A stretch of 64,000 bases of DNA from Bacillus_BD oryzisoli_A (GTDB lineage Bacteria; Bacillota; Bacilli; Bacillales; Cytobacillaceae), in contig NZ_JBHZRC010000003.1 in NCBI RefSeq assembly GCF_043641075.1, positions 323,572-387,571 of the forward strand, read 5' to 3'. The notes below the pieces were generated by a model. The model worked only from the letters and a program-made list of their open reading frames with translations. It did not search any database and was not told the origin of the DNA. The translations under genes and the position numbers were made by a program. The first letter of the stretch is position 1; each line of letters begins with the position of its first letter. Shown here one piece after another: positions 43,392 to 53,006 of this stretch.

Positions 43392-44390
43392 TTATTGTGT
43401 AACATTCATAGCGTTATAGATGGCTGCTGAGAAAGCGGCGCGTGTTGCTAATGCGTTTGCATTGTAGCTCTCTCCTGTGAACATTGTGGTTGTGTCAATA
43501 TTGCTCATCGTTACAATTGCGTCATGTGCCCAAAAGTCAGGGCTAACATCAACAAAGGATCTTCCTGCCGCTGTGAAATTACTTGTTTGAAGGCTAAATG
43601 CACGTTCAACAATCACAGCCATTTCCGCTCTTGTCATATAAGCATCCGGACGGAAGGTACCATCAGGAAACCCTTTTAGGATGTTTAATTCCTTGGCTGC
43701 TGCAATATATTTAGCGTAATAGCTAGTTGTTGGAACATCCACGAAGGAATTTAGGCTCGCAGGCTCTTTATTAAAAACTCTTGTCACAATTGTTGCAGCC
43801 TGTGCACGAGTAATATTCGTTTCCGGTCGGAAGGTTCCATCTCCAAAACCATTAATAATTCCCTTTGAACTTAATGTTGAAATCGCAGTTGATGCAGGAT
43901 TACTTGCAGCTACATCGTAATATTCGCCGGGTTGATACTGGATCACACGTGTTGCACCGTAATATTTTGGTCCCCAGTACGAGCTGCTTAATGAATCAAT
44001 TTTGATACCCTTGCTGCTTGTCGCACTGATAAATTCGTTGTTTCCAATATACACTCCTGAATGAGTGATGCCCGCTTTATTATAAGTCTTCTCAAAAAAT
44101 ACTAAATCACCAGGTTGTAGGTCTGCTTTGGAAACCTTTGTTCCTGCGTTATATTGATCAGCAGATATTCTTGGTAAACCAATTCCGACCTTTTCAAAAA
44201 CAAAACGAATGAACCCTGAGCAATCAAAGCCGCTTGGCGTAGTACCGCCATATTTATAAGGTACTCCTATGTATGATTTAGCGATGTTAATTACTTCTGC
44301 TTGCTTATTACTTGCGGCTGATACCGACTGAAAGGGAAGAATTCCTATTAATAGAACAATAATCAAGATGCGTGTAAGACGCTGCCCCAT
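43392..44390 (-). CDS. SLH-anchored NlpC/P60 family protein
   Basis: 332-aa secreted protein. Signal peptide (1-25), NlpC/P60 domain (about 30-150) with Cys in FDCSGFIRF and His in THSGVYIG, then three SLH domains (about 160-332; TRAQAA, TRAEMA, TRAAFS). The third triad position, His in the paralogue at 48-800 (QFVHAS), is Ser here (EFISAT), so activity may be altered, although Cys and His remain. ATG with AGAGGTGA SD. Monocistronic. The shared KIDSLSSSYW stretch shows that this gene and the one at 48-800 share a catalytic ancestor but have different wall anchors. Confidence 0.93.
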   Translation of the reverse strand: MGQRLTRILIIVLLIGILPFQSVSAASNKQAEVINIAKSYIGVPYKYGGTTPSGFDCSGFIRFVFEKVGIGLPRISADQYNAGTKVSKADLQPGDLVFFEKTYNKAGITHSGVYIGNNEFISATSSKGIKIDSLSSSYWGPKYYGATRVIQYQPGEYYDVAASNPASTAISTLSSKGIINGFGDGTFRPETNITRAQAATIVTRVFNKEPASLNSFVDVPTTSYYAKYIAAAKELNILKGFPDGTFRPDAYMTRAEMAVIVERAFSLQTSNFTAAGRSFVDVSPDFWAHDAIVTMSNIDTTTMFTGESYNANALATRAAFSAAIYNAMNVTQ

Positions 44391-44685
44391 GCTGTCACCT
44401 CTTTAGATTTCTTGTAAAATTTTCTCTCAAATTATCAAATTATGTTTCAACTGTTTCAATAACTTTATTCTATCAGATTCAAAGAGATTTTTATTTTACT
44501 ATTTCGTTACAACTCTCTATGAATATTTACAAAATTATAAATTCGGTTAATTTGATGATTGAAAAAGGCTTTAGGAAAGCGTTTTCTAATTTCTATCGTA
44601 GTTGCCGAATTAGGTGTGGTACATTCTTCCAGTAGCTCAGCACCATTCAAAACGGTAAATATGGGTTGTTTATAGTTACTAGAAT

Positions 44686-45324
44686 GTGAGAAACATGATG
44701 GTATATGATGAAAAAAGCATTTATTTGAATTACGTTTTTAGTAGGAAAGCCTTCTATGATGAAGAATTATTAGTAGAAGGAAAGGCTTTGAAGAACTGGA
44801 GGAGCGCGATGTTAACATTTTACAATCCACAGGAAGTGACGATAAAGCAAATCAATCGCATTTGTCATGAAGCAGATGGTAAGCTGAGGTTATTTTTCCA
44901 AATTGCTCCAACGATTCAGACGCTTCTTGGGGAATCAGAGGAAATGGAAGTGCTTGGACGGGTTTATGATAATGGTTTGCTTATTTTTGATTCCTCCCAA
45001 CTAATTAATCAACGTCCGAGTCAGGTAGAATTATTTGATCCATACGTCTCTCCTTTAGAGCAAAGACAGAAAATCCTTCATAATAAATTCAATGATTCTG
45101 CAATTATCCACAATAGATCCCTAATTTATTTTATTGAATCCATCGATTACCTCGATTTTTTCAAGGAAATTTCCAAGCTTCAACTTCTAGAAAAATATAG
45201 AGCTTTTATGTATTTTCAAAGTGCTGAAGTGCAAATAATAGAGCAGTTGGAGTTAGTTAAATCAGCTGTAAAAGAGCTGAAGGAAGGTGGGACAGTCACG
45301 GATTTAATTCAAATTGAGAAATAA
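44686..45324 (+). CDS. Protein of unknown function (212 aa)
   Basis: I do not recognise the family. The product is soluble, mixed alpha/beta, without signal peptide or membrane segment, with aromatic-rich stretches (SIYLNYVFSRKAFYDEELLVE) and a helical C-terminus (QIIEQLELVKSAVKELKEGG). Start is uncertain: the GTG at 44686 and ATGs at 44695/44698 have no good SD, whereas the ATG at 44809 (171 aa) has GGAGGAG at ideal spacing. The reading frame upstream of 44809 looks coding. A terminator (45367) follows. It lies alone among SLH genes on the opposite strand. Confidence 0.6.
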   Translation: MRNMMVYDEKSIYLNYVFSRKAFYDEELLVEGKALKNWRSAMLTFYNPQEVTIKQINRICHEADGKLRLFFQIAPTIQTLLGESEEMEVLGRVYDNGLLIFDSSQLINQRPSQVELFDPYVSPLEQRQKILHNKFNDSAIIHNRSLIYFIESIDYLDFFKEISKLQLLEKYRAFMYFQSAEVQIIEQLELVKSAVKELKEGGTVTDLIQIEK

Positions 45325-45366
45325 CATTTGAATCATATTACTGGTTCATTATTTAAAATAATATAA

Positions 45367-45396
45367 GAAAAGCCCTATAGTACCGCAGGGCTTTTC
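45367..45396. terminator. Bidirectional terminator between convergent genes
   Basis: GAAAAGCCCT / AGGGCTTTTC (45367-45376, 45387-45396) with a 10-nt loop. Confidence 0.85.
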
Positions 45397-45466
45397 CTAC
45401 TTATTCTATTGTAAAGAGACATTGGAACGTGTCATTACATATTCCAACAATATGTCAAACAATCTC

Positions 45467-48109
45467 TTATTTTAATACTATATCAAATGTATAGACCGTC
45501 TCATTTGCTGGTACAGCTTTATCTTTTAAAGATGCAGTGATTGACAATTTATTATCTTCAAGACCATCTAATTTAGCAAGTGCATTTAAGAAGGAATCAT
45601 TTCCTTGAATTTCATCAAAAATAACTTGGAATTTGATAGCATCTATGATAACCTTCCTAGATTCTGCATCAACCTTATTCAATTCAGTAAAAATAGTCCT
45701 AAAATTAATCGCATTTATAATCTGAATTCGAGTATCTGGGTTAATATCCCTAGCGGCTTCAAAAAGTTCATTAAATTGTATAGAATCAATAACTTCACTT
45801 TTAGAGGTTGTACTAGTTTTATCAATCACTTCAAAAACGTCACTAAAATCAATTGCTGTATAAAGTTCTTCAACAAATGTTGAAGATTCAACGCTTTTAT
45901 TTTTAATTGCGTTAGAAATGTCCGAAATAGTCTGATCATCAAGACTCTTGATACCACCAGTAACAAAATCATTCAGTGTTTCGGAAGTAATTATCCCATT
46001 ATTCAAAAGAACCCACCCAACCTGTGGAGTAAGGATTCCCTGAAGATCTGTCTCGTTTGTGTTTACGTCATTTATTAACACCTTGAGAATATTTCCAAAA
46101 TCGATCGCATTTAGCACTTGTTGTTTCTCTTCCGAACCAATTTGGGATTTATATACATTTAAAATAGATTCAAAATTAATTGCACTATATAAAGTTGGTT
46201 TCAAAGAACTATATTTAGACAGTTCTTCCGAAATTACTGGTAAATTCACAGCGTCAAAAAGAACAAAATGATCCATTAATGAGATTGAATTATAAAAGTC
46301 TGTAAAGTTAATTTTTGAGAAATCAATATCATCGACACTTAATTGTGAAAAATTAAGGTTAAGAATAGTATTTGGTACCTCTTCTTCCAGTGTGAATGTA
46401 CCTAAACTTCCAATGTTCCCTACTTTAAGGGTTAGGTTGCTATCTTCAGAAACAGCTACTTGTGTATTGCTAGAGATTGGCCAATTGAAAGTGAAAGTTT
46501 TATTACTATCATTATATTCTGCAGAAGTAATACTTGATATCGTAGGTTTTACATTATCTTCATTCTCGTTGTCATTTCCACCTGGGGGTGTTGTTCCGCC
46601 ACCCGGAGGCGTTGTTGTTCCGCCACCTGGTGTTTCAGGCTCTGTTGATGGTTTATCTGTAACATTTTCAATCTTATCCTTTACTTGATCATAATTACTA
46701 ATGATATCTTCAACTTTTGCCCCTTCTGGAATAACTAGATTCGTAATGGAACCAGTAATATTTAACTTTACTGGAGCATCACCAGTTACAACAAGATTCG
46801 TAATGGTTGCAGCACCTGTAAGATTTAATGTTTTATTACTCTCCAAGACTAGTGATTCAACCTTGGCATTAAGCTCTAAGCTGCTAACGTTCTCTGAAAC
46901 TGTTAGTTTCTGAATCGTAACAGAAGAATCAGCAGAAATTGTTGCGTTGCTTGTAACAACCATCTCACTAATAGAAGTGTTACCCTGTGGTTCAACACGT
47001 ACATCTGGTTTATTTACTTCTACCTGCTTTAATTTGCCATTCTTAAATACAACTGTATTTGTGTCACCGCCATTAACAATCGTTTTACCGTTTACTTCTA
47101 TATTATCTGAATAAAAATCGTGCTGTAGTTCTGTACCAATTTCAAGGTCACCTGAAATTTCAAGATTATTGATTGAGATATAGTCAGCGCTAATTTTAAA
47201 ATTGCCATCAATAACAGCATTTCCGCCATCCAAAACTAAGTTCCCGCTAAATTCTTCCTCACCTGTTTTGCTAGCTTCACCGCTAGATATAATTTCCAAA
47301 TAAGTGATTTTGTTGATTGTTTTATTATTAGCTTCAAAAGTAATAATGGCATTCTCCAAAATCTCTTTATTATCTTCGTTAAAAATACCCTTTAATTCAT
47401 TTGAAAATGAATATTCTACTCCATTTATTGTTACAGCTGTATCTGTCACATTTTTGATTACTTGTGATAGGTTTTCAGATCTGTAGACTAGTGTTGCTGC
47501 TTCTCCACGAGTTAACAATCCTTCTGGAACAAAAGTGGTAGGCGTTCTTCCATTAGCAACTTCATTTTCAACTAATACTTCTACATAATTCGCGTACCAT
47601 GCGTTCTTATCAACATCTGTAAAGGTGTTTTTAACATTTTGATTTTTATCTACTAAATCATATGCTTCCACAATGATTTTAGCCATTTCAGCACGTGTAA
47701 TGGTAGAGTCTGGCTTAAAGCTTCGGTCACCATATCCACCCACAATATTAGCCCCCGCAAGAGCTGCTACATAGGGGTAATACCATGAACCCTCGGCAAC
47801 ATCTGTAAAATTAGGATTTATAACATTTTTTGTATCTAAGCCAATCGCTGCTGTAATCATTTTAGCAGCTTCTGCACGTGTTACATTTTTAAATGGCAAA
47901 AACGTTCCATCCGCATAGCCGTTAAGTACATTTTGTGCCGCTAATGCTTTAACCGGTTCGGTAAAGAACCAGCCATCTGCTACATCCGAAAAACTTACAC
48001 CTGCAGCTTCTACATTTGCAGGAATAACTGAATTACCTGCAACAACTGCTGCAGATGCTACTACCGTTGTAGCTAAAAACTTTTTGTACGATCCTTGTTG
48101 ATGATTCAT
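45467..48109 (-). CDS. SLH protein with beta-solenoid and 24-residue helical repeats
   Basis: 880-aa secreted protein. Signal peptide (about 1-34), three SLH domains (36-215; TRAEAA, TRAEMA, TRGEAA), a beta-solenoid-like region (about 285-480; EEFSGNLVLDGGNAVIDGNF, NATISADSSVTIQKL), a Pro/Gly linker (TTPPGGGTT), and a C-terminal beta domain interrupted by a long helical insert. The insert contains at least four to five 24-25-residue units of the form I[NDQK]Fxx[IVL][FL]...[IV]I[DN][AS]. The solenoid and the tail ending in FDIVLK are shared with the adjacent paralogue at 48328-50244, which lacks the insert. ATG with AGGAGGA. Function unknown, probably structural. Confidence 0.9.
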   Translation of the reverse strand: MNHQQGSYKKFLATTVVASAAVVAGNSVIPANVEAAGVSFSDVADGWFFTEPVKALAAQNVLNGYADGTFLPFKNVTRAEAAKMITAAIGLDTKNVINPNFTDVAEGSWYYPYVAALAGANIVGGYGDRSFKPDSTITRAEMAKIIVEAYDLVDKNQNVKNTFTDVDKNAWYANYVEVLVENEVANGRTPTTFVPEGLLTRGEAATLVYRSENLSQVIKNVTDTAVTINGVEYSFSNELKGIFNEDNKEILENAIITFEANNKTINKITYLEIISSGEASKTGEEEFSGNLVLDGGNAVIDGNFKISADYISINNLEISGDLEIGTELQHDFYSDNIEVNGKTIVNGGDTNTVVFKNGKLKQVEVNKPDVRVEPQGNTSISEMVVTSNATISADSSVTIQKLTVSENVSSLELNAKVESLVLESNKTLNLTGAATITNLVVTGDAPVKLNITGSITNLVIPEGAKVEDIISNYDQVKDKIENVTDKPSTEPETPGGGTTTPPGGGTTPPGGNDNENEDNVKPTISSITSAEYNDSNKTFTFNWPISSNTQVAVSEDSNLTLKVGNIGSLGTFTLEEEVPNTILNLNFSQLSVDDIDFSKINFTDFYNSISLMDHFVLFDAVNLPVISEELSKYSSLKPTLYSAINFESILNVYKSQIGSEEKQQVLNAIDFGNILKVLINDVNTNETDLQGILTPQVGWVLLNNGIITSETLNDFVTGGIKSLDDQTISDISNAIKNKSVESSTFVEELYTAIDFSDVFEVIDKTSTTSKSEVIDSIQFNELFEAARDINPDTRIQIINAINFRTIFTELNKVDAESRKVIIDAIKFQVIFDEIQGNDSFLNALAKLDGLEDNKLSITASLKDKAVPANETVYTFDIVLK

Positions 48110-48208
48110 TAATTAATCCTCCTCATTTATTTCATTGCAAATCAATTATGCTTTAAAAACGTTTTAATATCCTAATATTTGTTAAAAATAACATTAATAT
48201 CTTAATAG

Positions 48209-48217
48209 ATTATATCA
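48209..48217 (-). promoter_or_regulatory. Extended -10 promoter candidate of the gene at 45467
   Basis: TGATATAAT on the minus strand, with no clear -35, about 100 nt before the ATG at 48109. The gap 48110-48327 shows no terminator for the upstream paralogue. Confidence 0.4.
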
Positions 48218-48327
48218 AAAAACCGTTTAGTGCATATAGTTTCTATATTTTGAATTAGCTTAATTTTTCCGCTATATCAGTTTCTTATTACATGGCCTTA
48301 TTAAAGCACAATTATAAACAGTGACAA

Positions 48328-50244
48328 TTATTTTAACTTCACAGTTAATGATATATTTGCTGTAGTTCCATTGTTATTTTTCAAGGCACCAGTTACAGGT
48401 AGTGAATTGTCAAAATAGGACCTTAAAGTTGACATTAAAACTCCATCACCTTGTTTATCTACGCCCAAATCCGAAGGGCGAATAACAGCGATTGATTTGC
48501 CATTGACTGTAGTAAAGTTAATAGTTTTGACACCATCATACCCTAATAACTGAATTGATTTAACATCGCTGGTTGCTTCAAGTGTTACGTCAATAAACCT
48601 ATCTGTATCTAAGAACCTACTCGCATCAAGACTATTATTTACAATTGAAGCACCTGGAATAGGAGCTCCGGATGCATTTTGCATTGTTAAAGTTGCACCA
48701 GTAATCTGAAGCGTTAAAGAACTGCTTGGAGGTACAGCTGCTCCGCCACCGCCACCTCCGCCAGCCGGTGGTGTTACAGGAACTTCAGCCACTCCACCAT
48801 TTATATTTGTTATTTTGTCTTCCACTTGGTTAATGTTACTGATAACACTCTCTACTGTTTTACCCTGTGGAACAAATAAATTCTCAATAGATCCCGTAAT
48901 ATCTAACGTGATGGAATCACCGTTTGGATACAAATTAGAGATTTCAGCTTGTCCCTTAAGCAACAAAGCCTTATTGTTCTCTAAATAAAGGCTTTCTACT
49001 TCTGCATTAAGCTCAAGAGCCGTTACATTTTCTTTTACTGATAATTTATTAATTGTAGACGTAGCATCAGCTGAAATATTAGCATTGTTAGTTACGTTTA
49101 GCTCTTTAATCGATGTATTTCCTTTAGATTCTACATGAACATTCAGTTTATTTATTTCAACATTGTTTAATTTTCCACTTTTAAATACAACGGTATTTGT
49201 GTCCCCGCCGTTAACGATTGTTTTGCCCTGCACTTCAAGGTTGTTTGAATAAAAGTCATTCTGGAGCTCCGTTCCTATTTCAAAATCACCTGTTACAATT
49301 AGGTTATTTACAGTAACATAGTTGGAGCTTATTTTCAGATCACCATTAATTGTACTATTTCCACCATCAAGGACTACATTACCGCTAAACTCTGCTTCAC
49401 CAGATTTGCTAGCCGCACCGCTTGAAGTAATGTCTAAAGATGTTATTTTTGTAATCGTTCTATCAGCTTTTTCAAATTTAATCTTCGCATTCTCTAAAAT
49501 CTCACTATTATTCTTGTTTAAAATACCTTTTAGCTTACTATCAATCTCGTATTCTATTCCGTTAATCGTAATAGTAGTATCGGTCACTGCCTTTATAGTA
49601 GAAGATAGGTTTTCCGTTCTATAAACAAATGTTGCTGCTTCTCCTCTTGTTAACAAACCATTTGGATCAAAGGTAGTAGGTGTTCTACCGTTTGTAATTT
49701 CCTTATGTATCAAGCCAGCAATATAGCCTGCATACCATGAGTTCTCTTCTACATCTGTAAATTTACCTTTGCTGCTTGGTAATTTATCAAGAGAATCGTA
49801 AGCTTCCACAAGAATTTTGGCCATTTCTGCGCGTGTAATCTCAGCATCAGGCTTGAAGCTCTGATCGCCGTACCCACCGATAATTTTTGCGTTTGAAAGC
49901 GCGGCTACTGAAGGGTAATACCATGCTCCTTTACTAACATCTGTGAAATTGGGGTTTATTACATTTGTCGTATCTATCCCAATGGCTTCTGCAATTATTT
50001 TTGCAACTTCTGCACGAGTAATTTTATTACCCGGTTTAAACGTCCCGTCAGAGTATCCATTTAGTACCTGATTTCCTGTTAACACGTTGACTGCTTCATA
50101 ATAAAACTCCTGTTCCACAACGTCCTTGAATTTTTTACCTGAAGCCTCTACATTTCCTAAAGGTATTAATGGAGTTACAATCAAGGTCGTAGCTGTAACG
50201 GCTGCTGCGAGTAATTTACTGATGGTTTTAGATTGCTGAATCAA
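48328..50244 (-). CDS. SLH protein with beta-solenoid domain, paralogue of the next gene
   Basis: 638-aa secreted protein. Signal peptide, three SLH domains (about 35-215; TRAEVA, TRAEMA, TRGEAA), a beta-solenoid-like segment (about 285-480; EAEFSGNVVLDGGNSTINGD, ADATSTINKLSVKENV), a Gly-rich linker (GGGGGGG) and a beta-rich C-terminal domain ending in ISLTVKLK. The first 480 residues align closely with the 880-aa neighbour at 45467-48109, so the pair arose by tandem duplication. The TTG start follows GAGGGAGAG. There is no catalytic motif. The bactofilin-like solenoid may build an ordered surface fibre (inference). Confidence 0.9.
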   Translation of the reverse strand: MIQQSKTISKLLAAAVTATTLIVTPLIPLGNVEASGKKFKDVVEQEFYYEAVNVLTGNQVLNGYSDGTFKPGNKITRAEVAKIIAEAIGIDTTNVINPNFTDVSKGAWYYPSVAALSNAKIIGGYGDQSFKPDAEITRAEMAKILVEAYDSLDKLPSSKGKFTDVEENSWYAGYIAGLIHKEITNGRTPTTFDPNGLLTRGEAATFVYRTENLSSTIKAVTDTTITINGIEYEIDSKLKGILNKNNSEILENAKIKFEKADRTITKITSLDITSSGAASKSGEAEFSGNVVLDGGNSTINGDLKISSNYVTVNNLIVTGDFEIGTELQNDFYSNNLEVQGKTIVNGGDTNTVVFKSGKLNNVEINKLNVHVESKGNTSIKELNVTNNANISADATSTINKLSVKENVTALELNAEVESLYLENNKALLLKGQAEISNLYPNGDSITLDITGSIENLFVPQGKTVESVISNINQVEDKITNINGGVAEVPVTPPAGGGGGGGAAVPPSSSLTLQITGATLTMQNASGAPIPGASIVNNSLDASRFLDTDRFIDVTLEATSDVKSIQLLGYDGVKTINFTTVNGKSIAVIRPSDLGVDKQGDGVLMSTLRSYFDNSLPVTGALKNNNGTTANISLTVKLK

Positions 50245-50404
50245 AATAATGCTCTCCCTCTTAAGTTTATTCTAGTTTTCTATAATACATAATACCTTAA
50301 AATGGCAACGGGGTATAGCTAATTCCAACGGCTTATTTATTTTACATAAATTTACATAATGTGCTTTATAGGATACAAGCAATCTATAAATTGGCACCCA
50401 AATC

Positions 50405-50422
50405 GGGTGCCAGGCACCATCC
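50405..50422. repeat. REP-like palindrome GGTGCCAGGCACC, copy a
   Basis: The GGTGCC-A-GGCACC palindrome followed by ATCC, preceded by a second GGCACCC...GGGTGCC hairpin (50393-50411). It matches copies at 58190, 63034 and 63902, the last two flanking the RAYT gene. Confidence 0.8.
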
Positions 50423-50448
50423 AAAATTCGGAAAATATTCACATCCCC

Positions 50449-50492
50449 CAAAAAAGGGAGCGCCTTTGAAATTTATTCCAAAGTACACTCCC
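50449..50492 (-). terminator. Intrinsic terminator of the YcdB/SLH gene
   Basis: Stem from 50456 to 50492 (GGGAG..CTTTG / CAAAG..CTCCC) followed by TTTTTT on the minus strand. Confidence 0.85.
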
Positions 50493-50559
50493 TTATTAAT
50501 ACTATAGTAGTTTAGTAGAGTAAAATAGAAAAGATTTTGTCTCAAAAGCTACCCTTTTT

Positions 50560-52785
50560 CTAATACATATTTGGATTTTTCTCATATACTTCCTTTGCAA
50601 GTCTAAATATGGAGACTGCCAGTTGGGCATTGGTTACTTCTTGATCCGGGTTGAAGCTGCTACCGCTTCCTTTCAGGATACCGTATGACTGCGCAAGAGC
50701 AACATAGCCTTTATTTTTTTCTTTTACTTTGTCTGCATCAGCAAAGTCTAGTTTGTAGATGCTACTATTTTTCGCTGCCTTCTCCATCCCTAGTGCACGA
50801 ATATACCAAACTGCAAGTTCCTCTCTTGTGATTACAGCGTCAGGATCGAAGGTTTCCGTTCCAGGATCAAGGATTCCCATTGCAATAGCACGTTCAATGT
50901 ATGCATAGAGAGGGTGTTCCGGTCCAATATTATCAAAGGATTGCGCCGCACTTTCATTCTCCTCATCGTAGATGCTGTAGATAGGTGTCAGTGACTTCAT
51001 CATGATTTCCATTGTTTCACCCTTCGTAATCGGCGCATCCCCATTAAATGCTGCTGGATCATCAACTGTGAGAATTCCTGTCTGAATCAAATAATTCAGT
51101 TCCTTTTCAGCCCAAGGGTGGGAAACCTGCTTACTGATATCTTCCGTATTAGTGCTATTCCACTCACCTGTATGAGCATCTATATAACTATAAATTCTAT
51201 TATTATAGATAGGAACATAGACAAGATTGTAGTGGTTATCCGTGCTATTTTCTTCATTTATATAGCGAAGGTCAAGACTTAATCCTTCGTTGAACTTGGC
51301 TGAAGCCTCATCTACTGACTTTATACCTTCCTTCGAAGGCCAGTTTTCAATCGAAAGCTTGTCAGCACTTAAATTTACTAGAGAACCATCCTTAGAAATG
51401 GCTACAGAAATCTGGTCCCCATCCACACTGATTCCATCCACTACCCGAGGGAACATGAAATAATAGACTCCTTCTTCATCCATAAAGCTTTTATCTAACG
51501 GCATGGAATAATCATGAAGATAAGAAGGCACATATTCCTTCAAAAATTGGACTGCTTTGTCCTGGGCTTCAGCTTTTGAAATGGAGGTCCCGCTTTCATT
51601 CTTTTCGCCCAATTCGCTTAGGAGATCACGTTTTACATCATAGTATTGGATGACTTCCCCTGTTTGTTTATCCAGTATCAGCTCAGACCCGTAGCCTCCG
51701 CCATCTTCTGTTTCATACATATATTGAATGCTAATGACCTCTTGTCCAAAATAATTTTCCATTTCTTGAACTGATTCAATAATCAACTTTACTTTTTCTG
51801 AATCTATTGCAAGCAGCTGTTCGGCAAATGTCTTTGCTTTTTCCAATGAAAATTCCGGGTCACGCGGCGTCAGCTTATCCTGTGTAATCAATTGGATTCC
51901 GTTGTCTCCCGGTAATTCCGCAGAAAAACCGTCTGTTGTCTGCCACTGACCAGTGAGAGCGTGAATTCCCTGAACACTTCCGTCTTGCTGGTAGACAAGC
52001 GTTACATAAGGCTCACCTGTTTGTAAATTAAAATCAACCTTGTATCGTAAATCAACCGCAGAATTAGCTTTTATTTTCGTTAATATTTCTTCTTTTGGCA
52101 AAACCTTCGCTACGTCGTCAAAGGTCTGCTTGTCATCCTTTATGTAATTACGGAAAAACTCCACTACCTCGCCATTGCCGAGTACAGTGATTTGAATCGT
52201 CTGATCTGAAACAGGTATTTTTTCTTCTGTACGGACAAATGAAAATGTATAACGAATCGGTTCAACTAACGTTTGAGCAGTCGGAAAATAATCATTGACC
52301 GTATCCAATTGATATTCACCATTTTTTGAGAAGTTTTTCAAAAAGGCTGTTGCCGTTTCTTGAGCCTGATCCTTTGTCACCTTGGTCGGGAAAAGGGCAT
52401 CTGATGCGTCGCCCGGCTGATAATAGAAGTATTCAATCTGCAAATCCTCCCCAACAAACCCAAAGCTGCCATAGAATTGCTTCCCTTTTACTTCCTTAAA
52501 AAAACTCAAATCATAGCGAATTGTGTCATTTTCCGGGAAATAATGTCCACTTGACATCTCAAAATCCTTTTCCTTTAAAAAATCAAACTTACCTGGGAAT
52601 AAGGTCTTAACTCTCTGAACTAAATCAGATTTAGTTACCTCTGAATCTACCTCTGCAATGCGGATTTGAATTTGCTCCTGCTGTTCATTCACAAGTGGTG
52701 CAGCACCTACAGATGGAGAAAGAATACCGAAGGACAGGAAAGTTGACAAGGAAATTACGCCTAGCTTTTTGTAGTTATTCGACAT
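50560..52785 (-). CDS. YcdB/YcdC-PepSY domain protein with three SLH domains
   Basis: 741-aa secreted protein. Signal peptide (1-28), two tandem YcdB/YcdC/PepSY-like regions (about 35-295 and 300-540) recognised by KDQAQETATAFLKNF, FDDVAKVLPKEEILTKIK, SLEKAKTFAEQLLAI and KAEAQDKAVQFLKEY, then three C-terminal SLH domains (about 560-740; TKGETM, TREELA, TNAQLA). The last SLH lacks the usual TRAE, so its ligand binding may be weak. PepSY domains are thought to inhibit or chaperone secreted peptidases, so this protein could restrain the SLH proteases here (inference). ATG 52785 follows GGAGG; an upstream TTG was rejected because it overlaps the SD. Confidence 0.9.
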   Translation of the reverse strand: MSNNYKKLGVISLSTFLSFGILSPSVGAAPLVNEQQEQIQIRIAEVDSEVTKSDLVQRVKTLFPGKFDFLKEKDFEMSSGHYFPENDTIRYDLSFFKEVKGKQFYGSFGFVGEDLQIEYFYYQPGDASDALFPTKVTKDQAQETATAFLKNFSKNGEYQLDTVNDYFPTAQTLVEPIRYTFSFVRTEEKIPVSDQTIQITVLGNGEVVEFFRNYIKDDKQTFDDVAKVLPKEEILTKIKANSAVDLRYKVDFNLQTGEPYVTLVYQQDGSVQGIHALTGQWQTTDGFSAELPGDNGIQLITQDKLTPRDPEFSLEKAKTFAEQLLAIDSEKVKLIIESVQEMENYFGQEVISIQYMYETEDGGGYGSELILDKQTGEVIQYYDVKRDLLSELGEKNESGTSISKAEAQDKAVQFLKEYVPSYLHDYSMPLDKSFMDEEGVYYFMFPRVVDGISVDGDQISVAISKDGSLVNLSADKLSIENWPSKEGIKSVDEASAKFNEGLSLDLRYINEENSTDNHYNLVYVPIYNNRIYSYIDAHTGEWNSTNTEDISKQVSHPWAEKELNYLIQTGILTVDDPAAFNGDAPITKGETMEIMMKSLTPIYSIYDEENESAAQSFDNIGPEHPLYAYIERAIAMGILDPGTETFDPDAVITREELAVWYIRALGMEKAAKNSSIYKLDFADADKVKEKNKGYVALAQSYGILKGSGSSFNPDQEVTNAQLAVSIFRLAKEVYEKNPNMY

Positions 52786-53006
52786 AGGAACCTCCAATTT
52801 TTTTCTATATTGTAATTATATGTAAAATTTTAGGATTCTGATAGATTCCTTGTCCCTAAGTGAATGAAAAAAGTCTATGAGAAACAGGTTATGTTCACTG
52901 CTTTGTCAATTATTGGGGTATTATGAGGCGGACACGATATATCCATGTTTCTACAGTTCAAAAAAAAGCGCTGAACAGAGGAATATATCTCTTTACCACG
53001 TCACTA

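Noticed and set aside
46392..46688. 98-aa plus-strand Pro/Gly-rich ORF
   Set aside because: Antisense of the Pro/Gly linker of the SLH protein at 45467.
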